A DNA stretch of 64,000 bases from an uncultured Acetatifactor sp. (GCA_910585805.1 CAJUFB010000001.1:19696-83695), one strand, 5' to 3'; shown: positions 28,491-36,718, numbered from the stretch's first letter. Numbers and translations: made by a program. The notes: generated from the sequence alone by a model not told the origin.

Positions 28491-28899
28491 TTCCGGATCC
28501 TCCTGTTCTTGTTCCGCGCACGTTTTTCAATTTCGCATACACGTACATTTCACCCGGCTAAAACATCAATTTCCGTCATCCAGGTACATCTGTCCGCCGA
28601 CCAATCCGGACAATATGCGCACATATGCTGTTCCATTTCCCTGTCTGCTCCCCGTATATCTGTACACTGGGAATTTGACATATGGCTTGATTATATCATA
28701 GAACAACGGGAATGCAAACAAAAAAATTCGGCAAAGACCCGTTTTGTCCTCTTTATTACGGGAACTCTGCTGTTTTTTAAAGATTTTTATGCAATATGCC
28801 ATAAATTTTCAGCGCAACAGACTTTACGAAAATCTCCTTCACTGTTAAAATAAGAAGCAGCGACCGTCAGTATATCATTATGAAAGTTGAGGGATCACC
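28491..28899. other. Divergent regulatory region between glyA and the lipid kinase gene
   Basis: Holds the glyA promoter, a roughly 190-nt glyA leader with no riboswitch fold I could recognise, and a weaker plus-strand promoter candidate (TTTACG, 17 bases, TAAAAT, near 28826-28853) for the lipid kinase. No gene seen. Confidence 0.5.
28690..28717 (-). promoter_or_regulatory. Sigma-A promoter of glyA
   Basis: Minus strand -35 TTGCAT (28712-28717), 16-base spacer, -10 TATAAT (28690-28695). Confidence 0.7.
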
Positions 28900-29823
28900 A
28901 TGTATCACATTATGATCAATCCAGCCTCCGGCTCCGGCCACGGACTGAAAATATGGAAAAATCAGATCGCCCCATTGCTTCAGTCCCAAAACATTCCCTG
29001 CATCCCTTACTTTACCGAAGGAAAAGGGGATGCCGCCCGGATCGCCGAGGATATCGCCCGTCAGACAGCAGGCCCCCTGTCACTTGTTATACTGGGCGGC
29101 GACGGTACCGTAAACGAGGCTCTGCAGGGACCTGAAGATACCTCCCGCATTACATTGGGATATATTCCCACGGGTTCCAGCAATGACCTGTCACGGGATC
29201 TGAAGATTCCCACAACGCCGTCCGCTGCCCTTGACCTGATCCTGCATTCCGGAAAACCCTGTCCCATGGATCTGGGCGTCTTAACTTATCCTGACGGCAC
29301 TGCGCGCAAGTTCGCCGTCAGCTGCGGCATGGGTTTTGACGCTGCTGTCTGTGAGGAGGCCCTTCATTCCAGGATCAAGTCCGTGATGAACCGGCTGGGA
29401 CTCGGAAAACTGACCTATCTGGGCATCGCCCTGAAACAGCTGTTTGCCTCAAAAGCCATATCGGGCCGGCTGACCATGGAAGACGGCAGCCTGATCGATA
29501 TCGGAAGCATGCTGTTTACCGCCTGTATGCTTCATCGCTTTGAAGGCGGAGGATTTATGTTTGCTCCCGATGCGGATGACAGCGACGGTTATCTGAATAT
29601 CTGCGCTGTGGGAGACCTGCCGAAGCTTCTGATCCTGTTCGCCCTGCCCACCGCTTTCGTCGGAAAGCATTACAGATTCAGGGGGATCACACCTTATAAG
29701 GTCCGGTCACTTACCATTGAAACCAGCCTTCCGCTCTGGGTTCATACAGACGGTGAGGTCAGCCGCAGGAGCAGTCAGATCCATGTCACCTGTGAAAAAA
29801 ATGCCATCCGGATACTGCGTTGA
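28900..29823 (+). CDS. YegS/BmrU-type diacylglycerol (lipid) kinase
   Basis: 307 residues. NPASGSGHG at the N-terminus, the nucleotide-binding GGDGTVNEAL at about 63 and PTGSSNDLSRDL are the DAG kinase catalytic signatures. A GAGGG box precedes the ATG. One of few plus-strand genes; the next gene encodes a PAP2 protein, so the pair may act together in phospholipid turnover (one adds, one removes a lipid phosphate); this pairing is inference. Confidence 0.92.
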   Translation: MYHIMINPASGSGHGLKIWKNQIAPLLQSQNIPCIPYFTEGKGDAARIAEDIARQTAGPLSLVILGGDGTVNEALQGPEDTSRITLGYIPTGSSNDLSRDLKIPTTPSAALDLILHSGKPCPMDLGVLTYPDGTARKFAVSCGMGFDAAVCEEALHSRIKSVMNRLGLGKLTYLGIALKQLFASKAISGRLTMEDGSLIDIGSMLFTACMLHRFEGGGFMFAPDADDSDGYLNICAVGDLPKLLILFALPTAFVGKHYRFRGITPYKVRSLTIETSLPLWVHTDGEVSRRSSQIHVTCEKNAIRILR

Positions 29824-29864
29824 TTAAGATTTTCTAAAATTTGTTAAAGAAATAAGAAAGGGCA

Positions 29865-29892
29865 TTGATTTTTCATTTTGCAGCGCTATACT
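29865..29892 (+). promoter_or_regulatory. Sigma-A promoter of the PAP2 gene
   Basis: -35 TTGATT (29865-29870), 16-base spacer, -10 TATACT (29887-29892). It lies right after the lipid kinase stop, so the PAP2 gene can be expressed on its own. Confidence 0.6.
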
Positions 29893-29984
29893 AGAGCATG
29901 GTTAAAGGCATCTCAGGGTACCGCCATATGGGCTGTCGTTCCGATACATGCAGCCCGGGGAGAATAGTGAAAGGATGTTATAAA

Positions 29985-30662
29985 ATGGAAAAGTTAAAAA
30001 ATCTTTACGCAAAATACAGGCATGGTATTCCTCTGTTGGCCTATATGGTCATCTACCTGTCCTGGTTTACCTGGCTGGAGGGGGCAAACACGAAAAATTA
30101 CCGGGTCATTCATGTAACTGCAGATGATTACATTCCATTCTGCGAAATATTTGTTCTTCCTTACCTGCTGTGGTTTGCCTATGTGTCCATAGTAGTGATA
30201 TTTCTGTTTTTCCGAAGCAAACAGGAATTTAACAGATGCTGTGTATTCCTTTTTACGGGTATGACGCTCTTCCTGATCATATCCACCCTGTGGCCAAACG
30301 GGCATCATCTGCGACTGGCGGAAATGCCCCGGGACAATATTTTCACAAGGGCCGTGTCCGTTCTCTGGAGCATAGATACGCCCACAAACCTCTGGCCCAG
30401 CATCCATGTATACAATTCCATGGGCGCCCATTTTGCCGTTATCCGCAGCGCGGACCTGGAAAATAAAAAGGGCATAAAGCTGGCTTCCGGCATCCTTGCC
30501 ATGTCCATTATACTGTCTACCATGTTCATCAAGCAGCACTCTGTCTTTGATGTGATGACCGCAATCGCACTTGGCAGCGTAATGTATACCTTTACTTACA
30601 GAAGGGAAGTCGTTCTGGCCGCCAGAATGCAGCGCAAGCTGAAGAAGCGGATCTCCATATAG
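29985..30662 (+). CDS. PAP2-superfamily membrane phosphatase-like protein
   Basis: 225 residues, about five or six membrane helices. The C-terminal half has the PAP2 pattern: WPSIHVYNSMG, then KQHSVFDVMTAI, supplying the conserved histidines and aspartate of motifs 2 and 3. The arrangement resembles PAP2 proteins of the inositolphosphotransferase/Aur1-like branch. AGGA precedes ATG 29985; the earlier ATG at 29898 would add an unlikely cysteine-rich extension. Substrate unknown; a lipid phosphate is likely. Confidence 0.8.
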   Translation: MEKLKNLYAKYRHGIPLLAYMVIYLSWFTWLEGANTKNYRVIHVTADDYIPFCEIFVLPYLLWFAYVSIVVIFLFFRSKQEFNRCCVFLFTGMTLFLIISTLWPNGHHLRLAEMPRDNIFTRAVSVLWSIDTPTNLWPSIHVYNSMGAHFAVIRSADLENKKGIKLASGILAMSIILSTMFIKQHSVFDVMTAIALGSVMYTFTYRREVVLAARMQRKLKKRISI

Positions 30663-30683
30663 TCGGCGCGATATCGAATCATA

Positions 30684-30783
30684 AAAGGGGCCGTGGGGAA
30701 AGCATTCGTTCACAATATATAGCTGTGATTTCCATATCACAATACATATTGTGGGAATGCAGTTATTTCCCGACAGCCCCTTT
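30684..30783. terminator. 100-nt imperfect palindrome, bidirectional terminator
   Basis: Between the convergent PAP2 and GT2 genes. AAAGGGGC (30684-30691) pairs with GCCCCTTT (30776-30783); GGGGAAA/TTTCCC, GCATTC/GAATGC, ACAATAT/ATATTGT and GTGAT/ATCAC continue the stem inwards to a six-base tip. Both strands end in a T-rich run. Confidence 0.7.
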
Positions 30784-30790
30784 CTCTTTG

Positions 30791-31816
30791 TCAGTTAAAT
30801 TTAAAGATTTTCCGGCAGATTTTATACCCGCTGACCGAGATCCTGCGGCCGCTGCGCCCGGGAAGGTTCATTGCGTTCCCCATGATGCCGTGTCTCATCC
30901 ACAGATACAGAGCCCTGTCCTTTGATCTCAGATACTTCCACAGCTCTTTCTTTTTCTCAAGATTCTCCTCTGTGCCGGAACGGATCAACAGCACAGAAGA
31001 CACTGTTGTGATAATTTCCAGATAATTCCGCATATACTGATACAGACGCTTATTCTTCAGGATTTCCTGCTTTTTATCCACCATGTAATCCATCATAACC
31101 TTGTTCACCTGAATCTGCTGATCGATTCTGGATATCATAATCTCCTCATTTACCGACTGGTCTTCCCGCCCAATATAGTAGCGGTACAGATTCACGTCCA
31201 TATAATACATATTTCTCACATAGGGAAGCGGCTCAAATACATAAATATTGTCCACATAAAAAGTATGCTCCGGCAGCTTCAGTCCGCATTCCTGCAGCAG
31301 CCTGGTTCGGAAAATAACCGAATGCATCAATATATAATGCCCCTTAATAAAATGATGACAGTCTCCCCAGGTAAATTGCTTTCCCTCCGGAAAAATATGC
31401 CTGTAATGCATTACCTTCTTCCGCTTCTCTCCCTCTTTCTCATAGACGAAATTGCAGATCAGCATATCCAGGGCATAAGCCCCCCCTGCCAGCTCCCGCA
31501 ATTTATCCAGCACCTGCAGATAAGCCTCTTTTTTCACCCAGTCATCGCTGTCCACCACTTTAAAATACAGCCCTTCCGCATTCCGGATACCAGTATTGAC
31601 TGCGGCGCCATGACCTCCGTTTTCCTGATGAACAGCTTTCACAATGGTCGGGTATTTATCCGCATACTCTTCCGCGATCCCGGCCGTTCCGTCTCTGGAG
31701 CCGTCATTTACGATGATGATCTCCACGTCTTCTCCGCCCACCAGAAGGGAGTCCACGCATTTTCTCATATAAGCTTCGGAATTATAGCAGGGAATCGCTA
31801 TCGACAACAGTTTCAC
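30791..31816 (-). CDS. Family 2 glycosyltransferase
   Basis: 341 residues, GT-A fold: SIAIPCYNSEAYMRKCV at the start, EIIIVNDGSRDGT, and the metal-binding DSDDW (VVDSDDWVKK). The C-terminal third is helical and basic. No membrane helices, so a cytosolic or peripheral enzyme; donor and acceptor unknown. Starts at a GTG with GGAGG upstream, 35 bases inside the end of the MutY fusion gene. Confidence 0.85.
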   Translation of the reverse strand: MKLLSIAIPCYNSEAYMRKCVDSLLVGGEDVEIIIVNDGSRDGTAGIAEEYADKYPTIVKAVHQENGGHGAAVNTGIRNAEGLYFKVVDSDDWVKKEAYLQVLDKLRELAGGAYALDMLICNFVYEKEGEKRKKVMHYRHIFPEGKQFTWGDCHHFIKGHYILMHSVIFRTRLLQECGLKLPEHTFYVDNIYVFEPLPYVRNMYYMDVNLYRYYIGREDQSVNEEIMISRIDQQIQVNKVMMDYMVDKKQEILKNKRLYQYMRNYLEIITTVSSVLLIRSGTEENLEKKKELWKYLRSKDRALYLWMRHGIMGNAMNLPGRSGRRISVSGYKICRKIFKFN

Positions 31817-33680
31817 TTTTTAAGTCCTCCTCATATCTTTCCTTGCCCAGCCTGATGTCAAGGTATTTTGTATATGCGCCAAAGGCAGAGGGAATGGGAT
31901 ATCTGTCCCTTGTCTCCTCCGGTTCAATGTACAGCCAGCCCTCCGTAAAACCGCCTGCTTTCTTCGGTTCCAGCTCGTCCACTCTGACCATATAGCCCTT
32001 CATATGCCATTCTCTGTGGGTAAAAATATGCTTTGCCTCCTCTAAGGGACGGATATGCAGAATATTCAAACCGTTCTCTGTCAGATACGCTGTCACTTCT
32101 CCTGCTGTATGAAAACCTTCCATGGAAGGAAACTCGTACATGCCTGCAAGCAGGCCCTTTTCTGCCCGCTTCCGTATCACAGCCCGGCTTCCGTCCCTCA
32201 CGATCAGAACGGTCTTCTCCTCAATCTTCCTGGGCCTCTTTGTCTGCTTTTTCGGATACTCCGGCTCTGTTCCCGCCATATGAGCCAGACAAAGTCTTTC
32301 CAACGGACATTTCCCGCAGAGAGGCGCTCCGTTGGGGATACATATGCAGGCGCCGATTTCCATCATTGCCTGATTAAAATCACCCGGGCGGTCAGAGGGC
32401 ATGATCGCCTTAAGCTCCTGTTCCACTGCTTCTTTTACCTTTGGGTCCGTAACAGGACGTTCATCCCTTCTGAGTCTTGCTGCCACGCGGAGCACGTTTC
32501 CATCCACCGCAGGCACCGCTCTTCCGAAGGCTATGGAAGCTATGGCTCCCGCCGTGTAACTTCCTATCCCTGACAGCTTCAGCAATTCCTCATAAGTATC
32601 CGGCATTCTGCCTCCATGCTCGTTCTCTATCTGAATGGCGGCCTTCTGAAGATTGCGCACCCGGTTGTAATAACCAAGACCCTCCCACAGCTTCAAAAGC
32701 ACTTCTTCCTCCGCCTGCGCAAGAGCCGCAATGTCAGGAAGCGCTTCCATAAAGCGTTCGAAATAAGGTTTGACAGCCTCTACCCTGGTCTGCTGCAGCA
32801 TGATCTCCGACACCCACACACGATAAGGGGACGGCTCCTCACGCCATGGCAGAATGCGCCTGTTTCTATCATACCATTTTAACAGAGGAATAGGAATATC
32901 CGCAAACTTATTCTTTCCTAAGGAAATTCTAAAGTTTTCATGAATGCCAGGATCCAGAACCACAGGAACCGGCCGATTCATCTTCATGCTCACCGGAGTC
33001 ACCACACAGTCATATGCCAGTATCTCCACCCCGTTTTCTGCCGCCCTGCAAAGCGCTTCGGCAAACTGCGGATGGGTGTCCCGGTTGGGCGTAAAATATT
33101 CCACCCCTTCCATCTGTATGACAAACACGACAAATGCGCGATACCCTTCCCTTCTGGCTGCCGCCAGTTCCTCCACATGTTTTACCGCCCGCTCCGAAGG
33201 CGCATCCGGAAAACGTACTATGCCGTCTTCCTCCAATGTAACCCCTTTCACTTCCATAAAGATCTTTTCATTTCCGGTTTCCACGTAAAAATCGAAACGC
33301 GAATTCCCGTATACGGCTTCCGGCTTCACCATCTGTATATCCGAAAACAGTCCGCCCTTGCGCAGCCATTCTTCCACTGCCCTGTTCGGCGCCTGGGAAT
33401 CCATATTGATCATACGTTCCCCCTTCTCTACCGCCACAAGGTCATAAGCCGTGCTCCGCTTGGGATTCCCGCACTTCTCCAGATAGACCCGTGCCCCTTC
33501 TCGGAGCAGTTCAAGGCATCTTCCTGTATTTTTCACATGAACCTTCTCAACATGGACCTTCTCAAGCCATCCGGAACCGCCATCCTGTTCGCTCTCTTCC
33601 GTACTTTCAATCTCCACTCTGGCTATAAAGCGGTTGGGCCGTTCCAGAAAACGGCCCTCCACGATATTTTTATACTCCAT
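31782..33680 (-). CDS. mutY: SfsA-MutY fusion: SfsA nuclease-like domain plus A/G-specific adenine glycosylase
   Basis: 632 residues in one uninterrupted frame. Residues 1 to about 245 are SfsA: MEYKNIVEGRFLERPNRFIA, NMDSQAPN, RFDFYVE, EVKGVTLEEDGIVRFPDAPSERA (written here in part as EVKGVT). About 260-480 is the MutY HhH-GPD glycosylase: LLKWYDRNRRILPWR, MLQQTRVEAV, LWEGLGYYNR, the HhH LSGIGSYTAGAIAS with catalytic aspartate in PAVDGNVLRV, and an Fe-S cluster of spacing CX7CX2CX5C (CIPNGAPLCGKCPLERLC). The last 120 residues are the Nudix-like 8-oxoG reader. MutY removes A opposite 8-oxoG; SfsA proteins are nucleic-acid binding, nuclease-annotated. Confidence 0.9.
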   Translation of the reverse strand: MEYKNIVEGRFLERPNRFIARVEIESTEESEQDGGSGWLEKVHVEKVHVKNTGRCLELLREGARVYLEKCGNPKRSTAYDLVAVEKGERMINMDSQAPNRAVEEWLRKGGLFSDIQMVKPEAVYGNSRFDFYVETGNEKIFMEVKGVTLEEDGIVRFPDAPSERAVKHVEELAAARREGYRAFVVFVIQMEGVEYFTPNRDTHPQFAEALCRAAENGVEILAYDCVVTPVSMKMNRPVPVVLDPGIHENFRISLGKNKFADIPIPLLKWYDRNRRILPWREEPSPYRVWVSEIMLQQTRVEAVKPYFERFMEALPDIAALAQAEEEVLLKLWEGLGYYNRVRNLQKAAIQIENEHGGRMPDTYEELLKLSGIGSYTAGAIASIAFGRAVPAVDGNVLRVAARLRRDERPVTDPKVKEAVEQELKAIMPSDRPGDFNQAMMEIGACICIPNGAPLCGKCPLERLCLAHMAGTEPEYPKKQTKRPRKIEEKTVLIVRDGSRAVIRKRAEKGLLAGMYEFPSMEGFHTAGEVTAYLTENGLNILHIRPLEEAKHIFTHREWHMKGYMVRVDELEPKKAGGFTEGWLYIEPEETRDRYPIPSAFGAYTKYLDIRLGKERYEEDLKSETVVDSDSLL

Positions 33681-33776
33681 TCGAAAATGTGTCTCCTCTG
33701 TTGTTTTGGCCCTGGCAAAGCCTGCCTATATCCCTATCATACCCAAAAAGCCTTTTTGCTATTCTTCTCTCCTCCT

Positions 33777-34760
33777 TCAGACAGCCTGGCACCTGCGCCG
33801 TCCCACAGCTCTGTAGGGCACCCTTGCAGCCGGAACGGACTGTGCGGCACTGGAAGTGTGGACCGACTGGTCATCAAAAAAGATCTGAGCTCCAAACGCT
33901 TTCAATACCTCTTTTTTCTCAAGCCCACCCAGAAAGAATGCTTCATCCACCCGTACATTCCACGAACGCATGGTGCGGATCACCCGCTCATGGGCAGGCG
34001 CGCTCCGCGAAGTCACCAGGGCTGTCCTGATCGGGCAGTCTTCCGTCCCAAGCTCTCTCTGCAAATCCGACAGCTTTTTCAAAAACTGGGCAAATGGTCC
34101 CTCCGCAAGAGGCTCCCTCGCAAGCATTCGCTCATTTTCCTCGAAAGCGTTCAGCCCCTTTTCCTTAAAGATCATCTCGGATTCGTCTGTAAAGAGCACC
34201 GCATCTCCATCGAAAGCAATACGTATCTGGAATTCTCCGCCGGATAACACAGCCTCTTCCCGGCTGTCGCCCTTTGTATTCCTCTGCGCATGCTCTGCCT
34301 GGCTCTCGCTCACCCGGTGCTCCGTACATATGATCCCTGCCGCTATGCCGCTGTCAATGGCGCTCTGCACATCGTCCTCATAGGCAGACAGAAACAGATC
34401 CGTATGGAATGCCTCCAGATAAGGCGCCAGGGACGCGCCGCTCACCAGCACGGAGCGGGTAATATCCAGTCCGTAATGCGCAATGGCATTAAACACACGC
34501 AGCGAGGAATCCGGACTGTTGCGGGACATGATAATGACTTCCACAAGATTCCCTTCCCGGCTGTATTCATTTAAACGAAGCAGTGACCTGATCAGCCTGA
34601 ATCCCGGCCCGGGCTTCAAAATATCCTGCTCATGCTCTACCTGGTATCTGCAGTACGCTTCCACACCCTGCTGCTCGAAAATCTCATTTTCCAATGTCAG
34701 GTCAAACAAAGCTCTTGATGATACCCCTATTACCATCTTTTTGTCTGAATGATATGCCAT
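33777..34760 (-). CDS. Cytosolic 5'-nucleotidase, cN-I-like
   Basis: 327 residues. VIGVSSRALFDLTLEN at the N-terminus, VIIMSRNSPDSSLRVFNAI, and IAFDGDAVLFTDESE (acidic HAD-type motif) match the 5'-nucleotidase family that dephosphorylates (d)NMPs. GAGGTG sits before ATG 34760. The C-terminus is basic (RAVGRRRCQAV). Neighbours are DNA-repair genes, which fits nucleotide-pool control, but this is inference. Confidence 0.82.
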   Translation of the reverse strand: MAYHSDKKMVIGVSSRALFDLTLENEIFEQQGVEAYCRYQVEHEQDILKPGPGFRLIRSLLRLNEYSREGNLVEVIIMSRNSPDSSLRVFNAIAHYGLDITRSVLVSGASLAPYLEAFHTDLFLSAYEDDVQSAIDSGIAAGIICTEHRVSESQAEHAQRNTKGDSREEAVLSGGEFQIRIAFDGDAVLFTDESEMIFKEKGLNAFEENERMLAREPLAEGPFAQFLKKLSDLQRELGTEDCPIRTALVTSRSAPAHERVIRTMRSWNVRVDEAFFLGGLEKKEVLKAFGAQIFFDDQSVHTSSAAQSVPAARVPYRAVGRRRCQAV

Positions 34761-34884
34761 ACGCCACCTCTTTCTTCCCATATGCATCCCGATGCCGCCC
34801 TCACTGCCACGGACCCGTGAGTCTTCATGATGCAGGCCCTACCGTTTGCCCGGCGCTTCACCGGCTCAATTCGAAAGCGAAGCC

Positions 34885-35529
34885 TTACCTGAGCCGGTTA
34901 CACTCATAACGTTCCAGGGTCAACAGACAGGTTCTCAGCGCCTCATACCGCTCCTCAAGATCACCGTCATTGATCTCCACATCACAGGCGATCGCCATGG
35001 TAGTGATCATATCATCTGTGACCCTGTGGTGCACTCCGGCCAGTATGTTCAGCCGCTGCTCGTAACTGTCGGCATCAAGAAATTCCAGTACCAGCGGGTC
35101 TAATGTGAGTTCATCCTGTTCTGACTCTGCTGAAGCCCCTCCTGCCCCAGCCGATACAGGTTCCGCGTCTGCCGCCTGACTGCCGAACCTTTTGTCTCTC
35201 ACCGGATTTCCCATCTGCTCATCTGTTTTTTCTTCCGCATCCTTCAGGCCGGCTTCCGGTCCTCCATCCTGATATGTCTCTCTCTGCCGCGCCGCATCAG
35301 GTCCCTGCAGCTCAAACCGAAATATCTGCCCCGCGTCAGGGTATTTCTCCCTGTCCAACACCTCCGTAAACATTGCAAGCGGCCTGGCATATGTCCTGAA
35401 ATCACCGTAAAGCGCCTGATAGACCACCAGCTGCTCCCCCGTCTCCGTGTGCTCCGCAATGGCTGTGACCTGATATAAATTTCCCCTGAAATGCCTGTAG
35501 ATTTCATGTGGCTTTGGAATAAAAGACAT
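34885..35529 (-). CDS. DUF1653 domain protein
   Basis: 214 residues. The first 65 or so are a DUF1653 domain (PKPHEIYRHFRGNLYQV, VYQALYGDFRTYARPL, MFTEVLD). A charged low-complexity linker follows, then a helical C-terminal domain of about 75 residues (LDPLVLEFLDADSYEQRLNI onward). Function of DUF1653 is not established. It has its own sigma-A promoter, and AGGAG nine bases before ATG 35529. Confidence 0.82.
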   Translation of the reverse strand: MSFIPKPHEIYRHFRGNLYQVTAIAEHTETGEQLVVYQALYGDFRTYARPLAMFTEVLDREKYPDAGQIFRFELQGPDAARQRETYQDGGPEAGLKDAEEKTDEQMGNPVRDKRFGSQAADAEPVSAGAGGASAESEQDELTLDPLVLEFLDADSYEQRLNILAGVHHRVTDDMITTMAIACDVEINDGDLEERYEALRTCLLTLERYECNRLR

Positions 35530-35582
35530 CCCCGTCACTCCTTTCTGCCCATCTCGCTGCCTCAGGACGGGCCCCTTATGAG

Positions 35583-35611
35583 AGTATACCCCTATTTCCG
35601 GAAAATGTCAT
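35583..35611 (-). promoter_or_regulatory. Sigma-A promoter of the DUF1653 gene
   Basis: Minus strand -35 ATGACA (35606-35611), 17-base spacer, -10 TATACT (35583-35588), in the short gap after the small membrane-protein gene. Confidence 0.6.
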
Positions 35612-35621
35612 GCGATTTCTC

Positions 35622-35996
35622 TCATTGATTTATTAAGAATTCATGTCTGAAGGTACAGTCCCCGCCTTCAAAGACAATCTCCTCCAGTTCATTCATCAAA
35701 AGCTGTCTGCTCTCCTCGTCCAGCCTGTCTATCTTCCCATGGTGCACGGTAAGGGTGTATTCCCGGCTCCCGTCGGCTTCGATCACCCTGGTCAGCATCA
35801 CCCCGCTGTGCACAAAGCCCTGCCCGCTCAGAAACTCCTTCACATCTGCAACAAGACCTTTCTCCTTCTCCTGATAATATCCCTCTATCTCCCGAACACC
35901 CGGATCTGTCCTGCCCTTTACCGTACCTGCACAGCAGAAAACCGCAAATAATGTCAAAACCAGTACAACTGTCCAATATCCGTTTGCTTTCATCAT
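35622..35996 (-). CDS. Small membrane-anchored or secreted protein under a LexA-type promoter
   Basis: 124 residues, not recognised as a named family. One hydrophobic N-terminal segment (YWTVVLVLTLFAVFCCAG) acts as anchor or signal; the remaining 95 residues are hydrophilic with an alpha/beta look (VKEFLSGQGFVHSGVMLTRV, then REYTLTVHHGKIDRL) and should lie outside the membrane. No LysM domain, so not YneA itself. Its promoter holds two LexA boxes, which suggests production during DNA damage, for instance as a division brake or envelope stress protein; that role is a guess. Either of two adjacent ATGs may start it. Confidence 0.75.
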   Translation of the reverse strand: MMKANGYWTVVLVLTLFAVFCCAGTVKGRTDPGVREIEGYYQEKEKGLVADVKEFLSGQGFVHSGVMLTRVIEADGSREYTLTVHHGKIDRLDEESRQLLMNELEEIVFEGGDCTFRHEFLINQ

Positions 35997-36026
35997 TTTA
36001 CCCTGCCCTCACTTTATCCGAATTAA

Positions 36027-36075
36027 AGAACAAATGTTCTTTGTATAGAATAAAACATTTGTTCGCTTTTGTCAA
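36027..36075 (-). promoter_or_regulatory. SOS promoter: sigma-A promoter with two LexA boxes
   Basis: Minus strand -35 TTGACA (36070-36075), 17-base spacer, -10 TATTCT (36047-36052). The spacer is filled by CGAACAAATGTTT (36053-36065), a near-perfect Gram-positive LexA box; a second, fully palindromic box AGAACATTTGTTCT (36027-36040) covers the transcription start. Matches to CGAACRNRYGTTYG are 13/14 (counting one base beyond) and 12/14. Confidence 0.8.
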
Positions 36076-36193
36076 TCCCTTTTGACAGGTAAATGATACA
36101 AAATTACAAGTCCCATAAAACTCCCTCAAAAAAATCCTTTCACCCCTTTAAAATAAGTACCGCTTAAAACAACCGGACCACAGCAACAAAAAT

Positions 36194-36222
36194 TTGCACA
36201 AACCGGAATTTCATGGTATACT
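36194..36222 (+). promoter_or_regulatory. Sigma-A promoter of the DtxR-family gene
   Basis: -35 TTGCAC (36194-36199), 17-base spacer, -10 TATACT (36217-36222). Transcription would start near 36229 and leave a leader of about 110 nt. Confidence 0.75.
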
Positions 36223-36255
36223 GAATAAAAAGTCCGCGCGGCTCCGGAATGGTCC

Positions 36256-36304
36256 GGCGCAAATCGGAATATCCGAAAGTGTAAGGATATTCGGTGTCTG
36301 CGCC
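36256..36304 (+). promoter_or_regulatory. Hairpin in the DtxR-gene 5' leader
   Basis: GGCGCA (36256-36261) pairs with TGCGCC (36299-36304); inside, GAATATCC (36267-36274) pairs perfectly with GGATATTC (36285-36292) around a ten-base loop. No T-run follows, so it is not a simple terminator. It ends about 35 bases before the start codon. Confidence 0.55.
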
Positions 36305-36339
36305 CCGGTTTCCGGTTTTCGACAAGAATGGAGAATATC

Positions 36340-36717
36340 ATGGTTGTAAACGAATCAGCTGAAAATTATCTGGAGACTATTTTAATATTGAGCAGACAGC
36401 TTCCCGTCGTCCGTTCCGTAGACATTGCAAACGAACTGGGTTTCAAGAAATCCAGCGTCAGTGTCGCAATGAAGAATCTGCGCGAAAAAGAACATATTAC
36501 AGTGGATAAGTCAGGTTTTATCACATTAACGCCTTCCGGCAGGGAAATTGCGGAAATGATCTACGAACGGCACCAGCTGCTGTCTTCCTGGCTGATACAG
36601 CTGGGTGTCGAGAAGAAGACAGCCGTAGAAGATGCCTGTAAGATCGAACACGTCATCAGCAAAGAGAGCTTTCAGGCCATCAAAACCCATGTGCTGGGTC
36701 AGACAGCCCCCTCATAA
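36340..36717 (+). CDS. DtxR/MntR-family metal-dependent repressor (short form)
   Basis: 125 residues: winged HTH (SVDIANELGFKKSSVSVAMK) and helical dimerisation domain, without the C-terminal SH3-like domain of DtxR. Metal ligands by alignment from memory: H78, C100, E103 and H104 are in place (CKIEH corresponds to the Cys-x-x-Glu-His of DtxR), but the residue equal to DtxR Met10/MntR Asp8 is Asn9. The cysteine suggests iron rather than manganese. GGAG precedes ATG 36340; the upstream ATG (36328) has no ribosome site. It stands alone on plus, divergent from the SOS-type gene. Confidence 0.88.
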   Translation: MVVNESAENYLETILILSRQLPVVRSVDIANELGFKKSSVSVAMKNLREKEHITVDKSGFITLTPSGREIAEMIYERHQLLSSWLIQLGVEKKTAVEDACKIEHVISKESFQAIKTHVLGQTAPS

Positions 36718-36718
36718 A

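Noticed and set aside
28491..28690. Possible riboswitch in the long glyA leader
   Set aside because: I looked for glycine, SAM and THF-type conserved cores and saw none; kept only as an unexplained leader.
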